NCBI GenBank assembly: GCA_934365945.1
Contig: CAKRNE010000010.1
Span: forward strand, 21,449-85,448
DNA length: 64,000 nucleotides
Reading direction: 5' to 3'
Source: an uncultured Agathobacter sp.
GTDB lineage: Bacteria > Bacillota > Clostridia > Lachnospirales > Lachnospiraceae
Below the pieces are notes generated by a model. It did not search any database. It saw nothing but the letters and a program-made list of their open reading frames with translations, and had not been told where the DNA came from. Below are positions 26,155-36,401 of the stretch, one piece after another. Numbering within the stretch: position 1 is the stretch's first letter; every line of letters begins with the position of its first letter. Position numbers and translations under genes: made by a program.

Positions 26155-26195
26155 TGTGACCTCCCTGTGCTAATGTTCATGTATGTCTAAAAGAA

Positions 26196-26224
26196 AATAT
26201 ACTATAATTACAAGTAGAAATCAA
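26196..26224 (-). promoter_or_regulatory. Promoter of plsX-acpP
   Basis: TTGATT (26224-26219) and TATATT (26201-26196) on the minus strand with a 17-base spacer, about 42 bases before plsX. An inverted repeat CGATAAA/TTTATCG lies at the end of the preceding acyltransferase gene without a T-tract, so readthrough from the polysaccharide operon is possible. Confidence 0.55.
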
Positions 26225-26237
26225 TACGATAAATAAA

Positions 26238-27329
26238 TTACTTTCTCTTTATCGTAAGCCACAGCCTGCTATGTACAATACAAAAAACAAAGTAAAACAC
26301 CGATATGACAATAATTCTCATAACAACCAGTATGAGACATCCCATAAAAGGATTGCCTTTCCAGTTCTGCGTAAATAAATACCAGGGTATTGCCTTCATT
26401 TCTACTGAATGTATACAAAATACTATCAGAGAACTATTTCCTATTTTCTTTAAAAATTTAAATATATTATTCGAAAATTTATTTAAATAAAGAAAAAAAC
26501 ACAAAATACTATATGCTAAAAATCCATCTGTGAACAAACTAATTATCAGTAAATTCCAATTGCCCTCTGCAATATTATCCATTTGACCTCTGTAAATAAT
26601 CCCTAAAGCATTTATCAACAGAGTAATCGCCAAAATCAAACCAAATAACCAGTTCCATTTTATCTGAAATAATTTTTTCTTTTTGATTAAATATCCTTCA
26701 TAAAAGAAAAACAACCCTGTAAATATCTGTGAGATGCAGAAAACAAATATTTTATAATAGCCCAATATCACTCCCGCAATTGCAATGATAATAACATATT
26801 TCCAAGGCCTTACTCCTTCAAAATTCATTATCAGATTTAACAATATAATACAGCCTATAAGCGCAATAAGATACCAGCCTATACCGCAAGAGTAAAAAAC
26901 AATACCTTTAAATTCCATATTCGAGGACAAAGCAAGGCAAAAACCGACAGCAACCTTAACAGTTTCTTTAATAGCATTTTTGAAATAATGAAAAAAGCCA
27001 AAATGTAAAATAAAATGTAACACAACTGTCACAAATGCCATAACAAAATACGGAACAAGTATTCTTTTAACTTTTTTTCTGACAAAGCTATATTTTTGCT
27101 TTTTAAATCCATATCCACTGATTATAAAAAACGCCGGCATCACTGCTCCGCCAAACAAACAAACCACCATTAACAGTAATTGCGACATAAAATAACTATT
27201 TAATTTTGTAAAATCAAAGGATGATATTGAATGAAAAACAATAACCCCTACAATTCCAATTCCTTTGAACAAATTAAACATACCAATATTAGACTTAAAA
27301 TCCTTATTCTTCAATAATAACATTTTCAT
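26238..27329 (-). CDS. Acyltransferase 3 family membrane protein
   Basis: A 363-residue multi-pass protein with about ten hydrophobic segments and the family pattern: GIGIVGVIVFHS near the start (His of the proposed active site), then FIISGYGFKKQK. Family members transfer acetyl or succinyl groups to extracellular polysaccharide sugars. It is the last gene of the operon, 9 bases after the ABC ATPase gene. AGGAGTG precedes the ATG. O-acetylation of the polymer is the likely role, inferred. Confidence 0.85.
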   Translation of the reverse strand: MKMLLLKNKDFKSNIGMFNLFKGIGIVGVIVFHSISSFDFTKLNSYFMSQLLLMVVCLFGGAVMPAFFIISGYGFKKQKYSFVRKKVKRILVPYFVMAFVTVVLHFILHFGFFHYFKNAIKETVKVAVGFCLALSSNMEFKGIVFYSCGIGWYLIALIGCIILLNLIMNFEGVRPWKYVIIIAIAGVILGYYKIFVFCISQIFTGLFFFYEGYLIKKKKLFQIKWNWLFGLILAITLLINALGIIYRGQMDNIAEGNWNLLIISLFTDGFLAYSILCFFLYLNKFSNNIFKFLKKIGNSSLIVFCIHSVEMKAIPWYLFTQNWKGNPFMGCLILVVMRIIVISVFYFVFCIVHSRLWLTIKRK

Positions 27330-27338
27330 TGTTCACTC

Positions 27339-28544
27339 CTAAATTCTTATATTTCCCCAGGAATTATTTCTCCAATTTAATGTTTGATGAATTTTTTCTT
27401 TTTCCACAATTATGTCTATTCCTCTTACGCAATCAAGATCTATTGATTCATCGTAAGGATCCAGACAAAATAATGTATAGTACGTCTGATAATTTCCATT
27501 CATGACATCACTCAGATTAATGTTTAAAATATTTTTTCCTGTATCCCCTTTATTACCGGAAAAAATGTTATAAAAAACCGAGGTTGCAAATGGCTTGTCA
27601 TCATCTGCCATAAGCTCAACACGCATTCCAACATTTTCAACCTTTGTATTGCACTTCCAACTTATTAAAAGTCTTAACTCATTATCACTAACAATATTAT
27701 CAGACTTATCCGGATATTCTGCAAAGGTAAGTCTCACATCATCTCTGCCAAGCCATCCCGGTCTCATATATTTAGTATAATCCGCATTATGATTTGTCTT
27801 TGTATTAACCCCCATATATAGTTTTGTCGCCTCATTTACACTTCCATCAAAAACCAGCTGACCATGACTCATAACAATACACCTATTGCACAGCTTATAA
27901 ATGGTATCCATATTATGACTCACATAGATAATCGTGCGCCCTTGTGTTCTGGCTATTTCTTTCATCTTATTTAAACACTTGTGTTGAAATTTTATATCAC
28001 CGACTGCTAATACTTCGTCCATTATCATAATATCAGAATCCAGATGAGCAGCTACAGAAAACGCAAGTTTAACATACATTCCGGAAGAATATCTCTTTAC
28101 AGGTGTATCAATAAATTCGCCACACTCCGAAAAATCTATAATCGAATCAAGCTTTTCGTCTATCTCCTTTTTCTTCATGCCTAAGATAGAACCATTTAAA
28201 TAAATATTTTCTCTTCCTGTCAGCTCAGGATGAAATCCTGTTCCGACCTCAAGCATGCTTGCCACCTTACCATTAATATAAATATTGCCCCTGGTTGGAG
28301 CTGTAATTCTTGAAATCAGCTTTAAAAGAGTAGACTTTCCAGCCCCGTTAGAACCGATAAGTCCAATTGTTTCTCCTTTATGTACCTCAAAACTGACATT
28401 GTCCAATGCTGTAAATTTTTTATTAAAAACATCATTTGTACTTTTATTTTTCTTTCGTATTGCATCTTTAAATGTCTGTCCGGTTACAGCACCAAGCATA
28501 TAATCCTTTCCGACATCTTCAATTTTAAGTACTAAATCATCCAT
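27339..28544 (-). CDS. Polysaccharide ABC exporter ATPase, Wzt-like
   Basis: A 401-residue ATPase for export of an undecaprenyl-linked glycan. ABC domain about 1-240: Walker A GSNGAGKSTLLK, signature YSSGMYVKLAFSVA, Walker B DIMIMDEVLAVGD. The C-terminal ~150 residues are an added beta-rich domain like the glycan-binding domain of Wzt. The start is the ATG at 28542-28544 with GGGAGG 6 bases upstream; the 25-codon upstream extension has no ribosome site. The permease gene lies two genes upstream, with a glycosyltransferase between. Confidence 0.88.
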   Translation of the reverse strand: MDDLVLKIEDVGKDYMLGAVTGQTFKDAIRKKNKSTNDVFNKKFTALDNVSFEVHKGETIGLIGSNGAGKSTLLKLISRITAPTRGNIYINGKVASMLEVGTGFHPELTGRENIYLNGSILGMKKKEIDEKLDSIIDFSECGEFIDTPVKRYSSGMYVKLAFSVAAHLDSDIMIMDEVLAVGDIKFQHKCLNKMKEIARTQGRTIIYVSHNMDTIYKLCNRCIVMSHGQLVFDGSVNEATKLYMGVNTKTNHNADYTKYMRPGWLGRDDVRLTFAEYPDKSDNIVSDNELRLLISWKCNTKVENVGMRVELMADDDKPFATSVFYNIFSGNKGDTGKNILNINLSDVMNGNYQTYYTLFCLDPYDESIDLDCVRGIDIIVEKEKIHQTLNWRNNSWGNIRI

Positions 28545-28566
28545 ATTATTCCTCCCTGCCAAAAAA

Positions 28567-29544
28567 TCATAACCATGGTCTAAGCATAAATAAATCAGGA
28601 TTTTCATATATGTCCGCATCTTTATTTTTCAGCCATTTCTTAAACAGCTTTTGCTTTTTCAAAAAATCAATCTGTTCCCTTATCTCATCTATAGATATTT
28701 CATTCATCTTGTGAGATATATGAAAATCCAAAATTCCAATGCATATCATTCTAAAATTTTTTACCAGATATTTGTTTTTTTCCTTTTTAACCTTATCATA
28801 AAATGTAGATATTAAATTAATAATTCTCGGTAAAATTGTCCTCTGATCCAGAGTATGCATAATAGACTCCGGCACCTGTCTGTACTGATAAAAAATATCG
28901 CATAGAAACTGTATACGCTTTACCCATAACAGGTATTCCATTGTAAACAATAAATCCTCTGCAAATATGTCACTGCATTTGGAAAATGTCAGATTATGTT
29001 CCCTGATTATTTTGCCATTATAGCATCTAAAAATAACCTCCCAGCTATCTCTATAAGTAATTAAACGCTTAACATAATAATCGAGCTTTTCCTTATCGTC
29101 ACGTAATAAAATATTTTCATATTCACAATGATAAATTCCATTTTCAATTTTATTACCACACTCATCAATTTTCATCATATTGTAACAATACATATCCGCA
29201 GGATACTCATGAATTTTATTGTATAATTTCGCAAGCATTCCATCAGCCAACATATCGTCACTATCCAAAAATATCAACCATTCACCTGATGCCACTTCTA
29301 AGGCAGAATTTCTTGCACCATCCAGTCCCTTATTTTTCTGATGAATGACCTTAATATGTATATCCCGAATCTCATTATTAATTCTGGCTTCCCACAAATC
29401 ACATATCTTTCCGGATGAATCTGTAGAACCATCATCTACAATTATAATTTCATAATTTCTAAAATCTTGCTCTGTCACAGAACGGATACAGTCATCCAGA
29501 TACTTTTCAACATTATATACAGGTATTATAATTGAAAAAAACAT
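28567..29544 (-). CDS. Family 2 glycosyltransferase
   Basis: 325 residues. GT-A fold N-terminus: SIIIPVYNVEKYLDDCI, VDDGSTDSSGKICD and the metal-binding FLDSDDML (about residue 96). It sits between the ABC permease and ATPase genes, so it may act on the chain exported by that transporter. AGGTG precedes the ATG. Sugar donor unknown. Confidence 0.88.
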   Translation of the reverse strand: MFFSIIIPVYNVEKYLDDCIRSVTEQDFRNYEIIIVDDGSTDSSGKICDLWEARINNEIRDIHIKVIHQKNKGLDGARNSALEVASGEWLIFLDSDDMLADGMLAKLYNKIHEYPADMYCYNMMKIDECGNKIENGIYHCEYENILLRDDKEKLDYYVKRLITYRDSWEVIFRCYNGKIIREHNLTFSKCSDIFAEDLLFTMEYLLWVKRIQFLCDIFYQYRQVPESIMHTLDQRTILPRIINLISTFYDKVKKEKNKYLVKNFRMICIGILDFHISHKMNEISIDEIREQIDFLKKQKLFKKWLKNKDADIYENPDLFMLRPWL

Positions 29545-29561
29545 CTTCTTTTCACCTCGTT

Positions 29562-30404
29562 CTATACGATATCAACAAATGTTTTTTCTGTCTGATTAAA
29601 CATTATTAATGCCAATAGAGTTATTAATATCGTAAAAATAATGCTATAAATAATTGCCCCGGCATTAATAGCTCCGCTTCCTATCATGTAATACCTAAAA
29701 GCTTCAATAAAAGAAGACATCGGATTTATATATACAAGCTTCTGAAGATTTTGTGGAAGCTGGCTTGTAGAATACAATACAGGTGATGCATACAATAATA
29801 GCGACATAGCAATTCCTGTAAGGTGATTAAAATCCCTGTATTTTATTGTCAAACATGATAAAACCAATCCACATGACATCCCCATCAATGCAGTTGCAAT
29901 ACTTATAGGTACAAGCCATAAAATCTTAATCCCACAAAAACAAGCCTCTCCTATATGTAAAAAATATCCCCATACTATTAAACAAACTACAAATTTAATT
30001 GCTGATCTCACAGCTTCAAAAATAACATTTGCAATCGGCATGATCAATCTTGGGAAATAAACCTTGCCATACAGATAACTATTGTCAATAAGTACACTCT
30101 TATTGCTATTAAAGCATGCAGAAAAAAATTCCCACATTAAAGCTCCGGTCATATAAAAAAGGAAATACGGTGAACCATCTGACGAAAATTTTCCCACATA
30201 TCCGAACACAAATGAAAAAATACCTGACGAAAAAATCAATCCAATTATCATCCATACCGGTCCTAAAATTGTCTGTTTATATTGGACCTCATAATTTCTT
30301 TTGACTAATGTGAATATGAGCCCCCTGTATTGTATAATCTCTTTTAGTGGAATATTAAAAATTCCGGTTTTAGGCTTTATAGTAGTTGACCATGTTTTAC
30401 TCAT
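29562..30404 (-). CDS. Polysaccharide ABC exporter permease, Wzm-like
   Basis: 280 residues with six predicted membrane spans and the ABC-2 pattern; the YKQTILGPVWMIIG segment near residue 45 is typical for O-antigen and teichoic acid exporters. Partner of the ATPase at 27339-28544. The start is the ATG at 30402-30404 after AAAGGAG; a TTG one codon upstream is also in frame. Confidence 0.88.
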   Translation of the reverse strand: MSKTWSTTIKPKTGIFNIPLKEIIQYRGLIFTLVKRNYEVQYKQTILGPVWMIIGLIFSSGIFSFVFGYVGKFSSDGSPYFLFYMTGALMWEFFSACFNSNKSVLIDNSYLYGKVYFPRLIMPIANVIFEAVRSAIKFVVCLIVWGYFLHIGEACFCGIKILWLVPISIATALMGMSCGLVLSCLTIKYRDFNHLTGIAMSLLLYASPVLYSTSQLPQNLQKLVYINPMSSFIEAFRYYMIGSGAINAGAIIYSIIFTILITLLALIMFNQTEKTFVDIV

Positions 30405-30416
30405 CAAAAAGCTCCT

Positions 30417-32588
30417 TTACATAAACATTTTCTCTATTTCTTCCAAACGTTTTTCGTATGTAATAATCTTTTTTCTCTCCATAATCCTTTGTTTGTAGTA
30501 TTCATGAAGCTTTGGATTATCAATAACCCTCTTCATTTCCTCGTATATTCCACGAACTGAATTTTCCATTACAATACCATATGAATTATCTTCCAACAAT
30601 TCTCTGACTCCCGACACATCAGTAAGCAGCATTGGCACATCCAATATTGCTGCTTCCTGACTTACCAGTGAATATCCTTCAAATAATGATGACGATATAA
30701 ACCAATCAGCAATAGCCATATATTTATATGGATTTTTTCTGCCTCCAAGAAACTTAACATTTTTAATATTTAATCGTTTCATCTCACAATTCAAACGATA
30801 AGCCTCATCTCCCCAAGGCTCCTTTTCTCCAATGACAAGCACCTCATACTCATATCCGTCGCAATCCAGCATATGACAGGCTTCTAAAAGGTTACCATAT
30901 CCCTTTTGATAATTCAGCCTTCCAACTGTAACAAATCGAACCTTGTTCTTTGAAGCAGTATCTTTAGAAATTCTATCTACACTATCAACATCAACAACCG
31001 GCTCCTTTGCCTTCTCAAGAACATTTCGGATATCAATCGGATTGTATTTAACTACCAGATTACCCGGATCTCCGATTACTGATTTTATGCTTTCCATAAT
31101 ATCTTTTGAGACACAGACAATATTATCGAAGCTTTTCATTATTTCCAGCTCATATTCTTTGGTCTTAAAAATACCTTCTGTATAATAATAAGCATTATAA
31201 TCCGTATGAACCCAGCAAAATTTTTTGATTACCGGAATTCTATAAACATCCAGCATTTTCCAACCTTCTTTTATGGCTATAGCTATATCATACTTCGCAT
31301 TATCAAGCTTCTTTTTTAACAATTTTCTTTTAACTTTTTTAATAGTTTTTTGATATATGAATTTCAAAAAGCCATTTTTAGGTATTTTATAATCCCTCTG
31401 CCAGATATAACTCACATTATCAGGATATAAATCATTAAAGCTATCACTTTTTTCATCAGTCATTATTGTTATATCATACTTATCATGCATAGCCCATGTC
31501 AGGTCATACATCAGCTTTTCAACTCCGCCTCCTATAAGTAAATCATTAACAATTAAAATTCTCTTTTTAATACTCATTTTCCAAAACCTTCTAAAAAATA
31601 ATTCTTCATTTAATACAAAAACAACATACTTGATTTTATCTTTACTCTTTATATATTTTCCATATTTTCTTAAAGCCTGTCTCATTCTTGCTGAAAAAAA
31701 TTTATGGCACTCATCCTTAGATAAATTATATTCACAATAACAAAGCAGGTATTTATTAAGTATATTTCCAAAATAACAATCCGATAATACTCTCTTTAAT
31801 TTCAAATCCGAAATAAGATTGATTCTTTCTTCGTATGCATCAAGTACCTTTACATATTTCCAGGCATCACCTGTTTCTCTTTTATTTCTTGTTATACTTC
31901 CGGTTCTTATTCTGTAATTATATATAATATTGCCGGTCCAGACTATTTTATTACATGATAAAATTAGTGGTACTATCCAAAATTCATCTTCATGAATATA
32001 TCCCTCCTTAAACCGGTTCATTCTTGCAATATCTGCAGAAATAAGTTTATTCCATGCCGTGGTTCCGGCAATAGCATAGTGGTCTAAATATGTCACAGAT
32101 ATTTTATTGATAAGCTCCAAACGTCCTATTTCACCGTCAGAATAGCTTTCTGACTGTCTTTTCCTGTTATATGATGATAATTTTTTTCCATTCACATAGT
32201 CAGACGAAAGGACATTCAAATCATCATCAACTTCTCTATAATCTCCTATTACTAAATCTGCATTATATTTTTTTGCCTGTTTATATAAAACTTCCAGATA
32301 ATTTTTTTCCAAAATATCATCTGAGTCAACATAGCATACATATTCTCCTTTTGCTGCATCTAAACCAGCATTGCGGGCTGCAGACAGCCCTGAATTTTTG
32401 GATAAAGTAATACTTACAATATTCGGGTGTATTAAAACCAATTGTTCTATAATACTGCCCGAAGCATCTGATGAACAATCATTTACTATAATAATTTCAA
32501 AATCTTTATATGATTGATTACATATTGAAGCAATACATTCATTTAAATATTTTTCTGAATTATATACTGGAACAATAACCGATATCAT
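30417..32588 (-). CDS. Two-domain glycosyltransferase (GT2-GT4 fusion)
   Basis: 723 residues made of two enzymes. Residues 1 to about 330 are a GT-A family 2 transferase (SVIVPVYNSEKYLNECI, NDCSSDASG, VDSDDILE). Residues about 345-723 are a GT-B family 4 transferase starting KRILIVNDLLIGGGVEKLM, with VGRLNYQKGYGNLLEA and SLFEGYSLVSQEAA for donor binding. No stop or ribosome site separates them convincingly, although an internal ATG opens the second half. The two may add consecutive sugars. Confidence 0.86.
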   Translation of the reverse strand: MISVIVPVYNSEKYLNECIASICNQSYKDFEIIIVNDCSSDASGSIIEQLVLIHPNIVSITLSKNSGLSAARNAGLDAAKGEYVCYVDSDDILEKNYLEVLYKQAKKYNADLVIGDYREVDDDLNVLSSDYVNGKKLSSYNRKRQSESYSDGEIGRLELINKISVTYLDHYAIAGTTAWNKLISADIARMNRFKEGYIHEDEFWIVPLILSCNKIVWTGNIIYNYRIRTGSITRNKRETGDAWKYVKVLDAYEERINLISDLKLKRVLSDCYFGNILNKYLLCYCEYNLSKDECHKFFSARMRQALRKYGKYIKSKDKIKYVVFVLNEELFFRRFWKMSIKKRILIVNDLLIGGGVEKLMYDLTWAMHDKYDITIMTDEKSDSFNDLYPDNVSYIWQRDYKIPKNGFLKFIYQKTIKKVKRKLLKKKLDNAKYDIAIAIKEGWKMLDVYRIPVIKKFCWVHTDYNAYYYTEGIFKTKEYELEIMKSFDNIVCVSKDIMESIKSVIGDPGNLVVKYNPIDIRNVLEKAKEPVVDVDSVDRISKDTASKNKVRFVTVGRLNYQKGYGNLLEACHMLDCDGYEYEVLVIGEKEPWGDEAYRLNCEMKRLNIKNVKFLGGRKNPYKYMAIADWFISSSLFEGYSLVSQEAAILDVPMLLTDVSGVRELLEDNSYGIVMENSVRGIYEEMKRVIDNPKLHEYYKQRIMERKKIITYEKRLEEIEKMFM

Positions 32589-32600
32589 TTTACAGGCTCC

Positions 32601-34118
32601 TTATGAAAGCTTCAGTTTGTTTAAGATCCTTTTTTTCTCATTACCATTTGTCATAACCAGAGTATGGATTACCATTCCGACTAAGACCATGACACATCCC
32701 ATCAATATAAGAGTTATCCAGTTTGATGGAGTATATATACATGTTAATGCTTTAAATACAATTATCTGTAAAACTACAGATATAATATGACGAATAATTG
32801 TTTTATATAATCTCCACGGATTGATTTTCAGACAATGTGCGCAATATATTGGATTAAATATCAGATTTACGCAGCTCATAATAACAGCGGTTGTTAATAC
32901 AATTGCATAAACTCCAATGTCCGTATACTTTAGCAATATGTACATAGAAACCGTATTTATAAAACCACTGCCTAATGTAACAAAACACGGAATCATCTTT
33001 TTCAGTGTCAACGTATTGACAAAATACATCGGCTGAGCTATTCCTTCTGCAATACTTCCAAATACGGCAATTACAGTTAACAGATACAATACATCAGTAT
33101 CCTGTGATGGAAGCCAGAGCTTATAATATGTCCATCCCAATGCCACAAACCCTGCAAATGCAACATTAGAAAAAAATCCGCATATTTTCATTGATTTCCC
33201 AAGCTCACTAACAAAATCATCTGTACTGCCATTGGAATAGACACGGAGCATTTTAGGCTGAAATGGCTGATTCACAATCTGATACAGCATACTGAACATC
33301 GTTCCTATCGTCTTTACTGCTGCAACCTGTCCGGTTTCAGTTCCAGTAAGCATAAGATTTGATACAATTAAATCAAGCCCGCTGTTAAGCACATTTCCAA
33401 GGCTATTAACTGACTGCCAGATTCCATTGCTCATCATCTCCCATACACGTCTAAACGAAACAAGACGTTTTTTAAACGTAAGTTCCGGAACCAGCCTTCT
33501 TTTCATCCCCCATAATCCTGCTGCCAGCACAAAAGATGAAACTACTGAGCCCAGACCTACTACCCATATACTTGGAACCCAAAGCTTAAAAACTATAATA
33601 AGAACTGCTGCATCAACCAGATATGATATGATTTTTAGTATTCCTGATAAATCCAGCCTGTTCTTTATAAAGCAGCCCGCATTAAGAGGTGTTGTCACCG
33701 TTGTAATAACAAAATTCAAGAACACAAGCAAAAATAATGCTTTAACCGCTTCTGTCAATCCTGCCGGAATTTTTAATATGAATTCAAGCTTTGTGATCAT
33801 TATTATTGCTAAAAGATAAATAATACCGGATAGCGTTACACAGGCCATCACAGAAGATGAATAATAGCTGTTAGCCTTCTCCATCTCACCCCTGTGATAA
33901 CTGATTGAAATATATCTGACTATAAATGTAGTAAGCGCAACCGTAATAATCTGTGCATATGAAACGGCTGTTTTTGCTATCGCAACAAAACCATATGCAT
34001 CAATTCCAACATTTTCTGAAATATATGAAGTCAGAAAGAAATTAATCAGATAACTTATTACTGCTGAAAGTCCGGAAATAATAATTGTTTTTATCAACCT
34101 TTTATTATCATTACTCAT
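32601..34118 (-). CDS. Wzx-like polysaccharide flippase
   Basis: 505 residues with about 12-14 hydrophobic segments, the MOP-superfamily layout. The N-terminus (IKTIIISGLSAVISYLINFFLTSYI) and the loop FVAIAKTAVSYAQI resemble oligosaccharide flippases, which turn lipid-linked repeat units across the membrane. It implies Wzy-dependent assembly, with the Wzy-like protein at 39444-40583. Confidence 0.85.
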   Translation of the reverse strand: MSNDNKRLIKTIIISGLSAVISYLINFFLTSYISENVGIDAYGFVAIAKTAVSYAQIITVALTTFIVRYISISYHRGEMEKANSYYSSSVMACVTLSGIIYLLAIIMITKLEFILKIPAGLTEAVKALFLLVFLNFVITTVTTPLNAGCFIKNRLDLSGILKIISYLVDAAVLIIVFKLWVPSIWVVGLGSVVSSFVLAAGLWGMKRRLVPELTFKKRLVSFRRVWEMMSNGIWQSVNSLGNVLNSGLDLIVSNLMLTGTETGQVAAVKTIGTMFSMLYQIVNQPFQPKMLRVYSNGSTDDFVSELGKSMKICGFFSNVAFAGFVALGWTYYKLWLPSQDTDVLYLLTVIAVFGSIAEGIAQPMYFVNTLTLKKMIPCFVTLGSGFINTVSMYILLKYTDIGVYAIVLTTAVIMSCVNLIFNPIYCAHCLKINPWRLYKTIIRHIISVVLQIIVFKALTCIYTPSNWITLILMGCVMVLVGMVIHTLVMTNGNEKKRILNKLKLS

Positions 34119-34126
34119 TGTATAAC

Positions 34127-35281
34127 TTATTCCCTCCTGAGTATTTTTTTCGCTATTACTTTTGGAAATTGCCTGATTTTCCTCACAATGTATTCATGCT
34201 GTACGGATTTATATATAGTTGCTTTTAAAGCAGCCCCAACTCCGGATTGTGTATATTCCGCCCAAAACAAATCAGATAAATACGATTTATTTTTTGGTGC
34301 TTTAAGCTGTGCATTACCATTTACAGCCTCTATATATTTTCGCTCTGATATCTCAATATCATCACACATTTTCAGCAATTTCTCACCTTTTTTTGTATTA
34401 ACGGCAATCACCGATACTTTACAGCCCGGATTTTTAAATGGCTCATCTCTCCCTATTCCCCAGAAATCTCCAATCGTCAAATCACTTCCTCTTTGTGGTC
34501 CTGCATATCTGCACTGATAACATGAATCATTAAGTATAATTCCCTCATTAAAAGCAGTAAGATAAAAATCCTCCGGTCGTTTTCTCTTCCAGATTATTTT
34601 ATCTTTAGCTTTCATTGTAAGCTCCTCACCATATGCAGAGCGAAATGAAAGATATGTTACTTTTTTCTTTTTAATATCCTCTATGTATTCTACATATTCC
34701 CTGAATATTTTTTGCGACGGAACTCCATGACAAATCAGCTCAACAGTATACAACGCTTCATTCCCATTACATGCATTCCTTGCTGCCTGACACTGGCAAG
34801 GAGTGCCGATAAACAGTACATTATTATTTTCATCAATGACCTTTTTAATTTCACGATAAATTTTTTCCGGTTTAGCCTGTACGTATTTACTTCCTTTAAA
34901 TCCGGCAACATCCTCAAGCGAATGGCTCAGCTTTAATTTTGGAAGTAAATTTTCATCCAGATATGTACCGACAATGTACCATTTTTCAGCTATTGCAGCT
35001 TCATAAAGAGCTGCTGCTACACCCCCCGAGCTGCTGCCCTTCTGCTTTTCCTTGCCCTTACGCCATGCAGCATATGCTGCTTTGGGATTAACAAGCTCAA
35101 CACTATTGTTAGCCGGACATTTTTTTTGACACAATCCACAGTCCACACATTTTTCTTCATCAATTACCGGAATAAAATGACCTGTTATTTTCTTTTCCGA
35201 TAAACTAATTGCAGACTTATTGCAAAGAGAAACACATAGTCCACACCCTGTACATTTTTCCTCACTGCATATTAATTTCAT
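34127..35281 (-). CDS. Ferredoxin/FrhB-like iron-sulfur protein of the polysaccharide operon (first)
   Basis: 384 residues. Two N-terminal 4Fe-4S motifs (CTGCGLCVSLC and CVDCGLCQKKCP), then the N- and C-terminal domains of coenzyme F420 hydrogenase beta subunit (FGTPCQCQAARNAC, CHGVPSQKIFREY, TIGDFWGIG). These occur next to polysaccharide pyruvyltransferases in many surface glycan loci; the reaction is not known. The start is the ATG at 35279-35281; a GTG two codons upstream is also possible. It overlaps the pyruvyltransferase gene by 20 bases, so the pair is translationally coupled. Confidence 0.82.
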   Translation of the reverse strand: MKLICSEEKCTGCGLCVSLCNKSAISLSEKKITGHFIPVIDEEKCVDCGLCQKKCPANNSVELVNPKAAYAAWRKGKEKQKGSSSGGVAAALYEAAIAEKWYIVGTYLDENLLPKLKLSHSLEDVAGFKGSKYVQAKPEKIYREIKKVIDENNNVLFIGTPCQCQAARNACNGNEALYTVELICHGVPSQKIFREYVEYIEDIKKKKVTYLSFRSAYGEELTMKAKDKIIWKRKRPEDFYLTAFNEGIILNDSCYQCRYAGPQRGSDLTIGDFWGIGRDEPFKNPGCKVSVIAVNTKKGEKLLKMCDDIEISERKYIEAVNGNAQLKAPKNKSYLSDLFWAEYTQSGVGAALKATIYKSVQHEYIVRKIRQFPKVIAKKILRRE

Positions 35282-36392
35282 TTTCACACCACTTATCTAT
35301 TACGCTATTAATCTGTTTTCTTTTATCTTCCAATATATTGTTTACAATACTATAATCTATCCTGTCATCCCATTTTTCAACCGTATCCCGGTTTACATAT
35401 CTGCGATTTTTCAATCCTGTAATATTCAAAATATTATCCATTCGTGTACTAAACTTTTTCGGATAAACCACAGCCATCTGTTTATTAAAGTTAATAGAAA
35501 ATGCTGTTCCATGGAATGAATCCGTGACAATAAACTCTGCATTTTTAATCAATGCAAGAAATTCAAATACATCCGGTAACACAAGCTTTTTCCCAACCTT
35601 GATATCCGAATAAGAATATGTCACTCTGATAATATCAAGCTTCTTGTGTTTTGCGATTTTTTTTACCGCATCATCAAAAGATGCATCTGCATGTTCATTA
35701 TGTAACTGATATACAAGCAAATATTTTTTGTTATTATCCATCCTTGGAATATACTTTTCCCAGCTTTCACGTCCAAGCATCAGAGTAGGATCCAAAACCA
35801 GAGATGACTCTATATCATATTTTTTCAGAAGGTCAACTGCTGACTGTTCTCTTAAAGTTATGAGATCGTACTTTCTAATATAGGGGATTATCTCTTTAGC
35901 TTCATTTTCGTCAAATTCTGTTTTTCCTATACTGGTTGCATAGGCAATTCTCTTTTTATCTTCCGGAACATATTCCAGAAAGAAGCTTTTCTCGATTCCC
36001 TGATTCCAGCCACTGTTCCACATCTGATCACTGCCTGTTACATATATGTCTGCTTTCGGGCAATCCTCTTTGAGCTCTTCAAATGAAGAATACGTTTGGG
36101 ACGTAAGGTTGATTTTTTGAGTTATAAATCCACGAAATACCTTTTCTGATGCTTTTATTGACTTTATTTCCAAAAAATCCCTAATTGGTTTCTTTAACCA
36201 TTTCTTTAATGAATCCTTCTTATCCTTTTTTATATTTTCAATTCTGGCCTCTGTTTTCTGATCCTTTCGCCAGTAATCAACAAATTCAACCTCGAATCCT
36301 TTATCTGTAAAATACTTCTGTGTAGCAAATGTCTGTAACGCAGAACCATAATTTACCGTATTTAACACTGTTATAACACTTAGTTTTTTCAT
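35262..36392 (-). CDS. Polysaccharide pyruvyltransferase family protein (first)
   Basis: 376 residues. Matches the family that adds pyruvate ketals to exopolysaccharide or wall sugars: SVITVLNTVNYGSALQTFA start, YVTGSDQMWN, and the C-terminal FIVTDSFHGTAFSINF. It is paired with the iron-sulfur protein just downstream. A second such pair is at 42739-45085. AAAGGAG precedes the ATG. Donor (phosphoenolpyruvate) is from the family; acceptor unknown. Confidence 0.85.
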   Translation of the reverse strand: MKKLSVITVLNTVNYGSALQTFATQKYFTDKGFEVEFVDYWRKDQKTEARIENIKKDKKDSLKKWLKKPIRDFLEIKSIKASEKVFRGFITQKINLTSQTYSSFEELKEDCPKADIYVTGSDQMWNSGWNQGIEKSFFLEYVPEDKKRIAYATSIGKTEFDENEAKEIIPYIRKYDLITLREQSAVDLLKKYDIESSLVLDPTLMLGRESWEKYIPRMDNNKKYLLVYQLHNEHADASFDDAVKKIAKHKKLDIIRVTYSYSDIKVGKKLVLPDVFEFLALIKNAEFIVTDSFHGTAFSINFNKQMAVVYPKKFSTRMDNILNITGLKNRRYVNRDTVEKWDDRIDYSIVNNILEDKRKQINSVIDKWCENEINMQ

Positions 36393-36401
36393 TTTTCTCC
36401 T

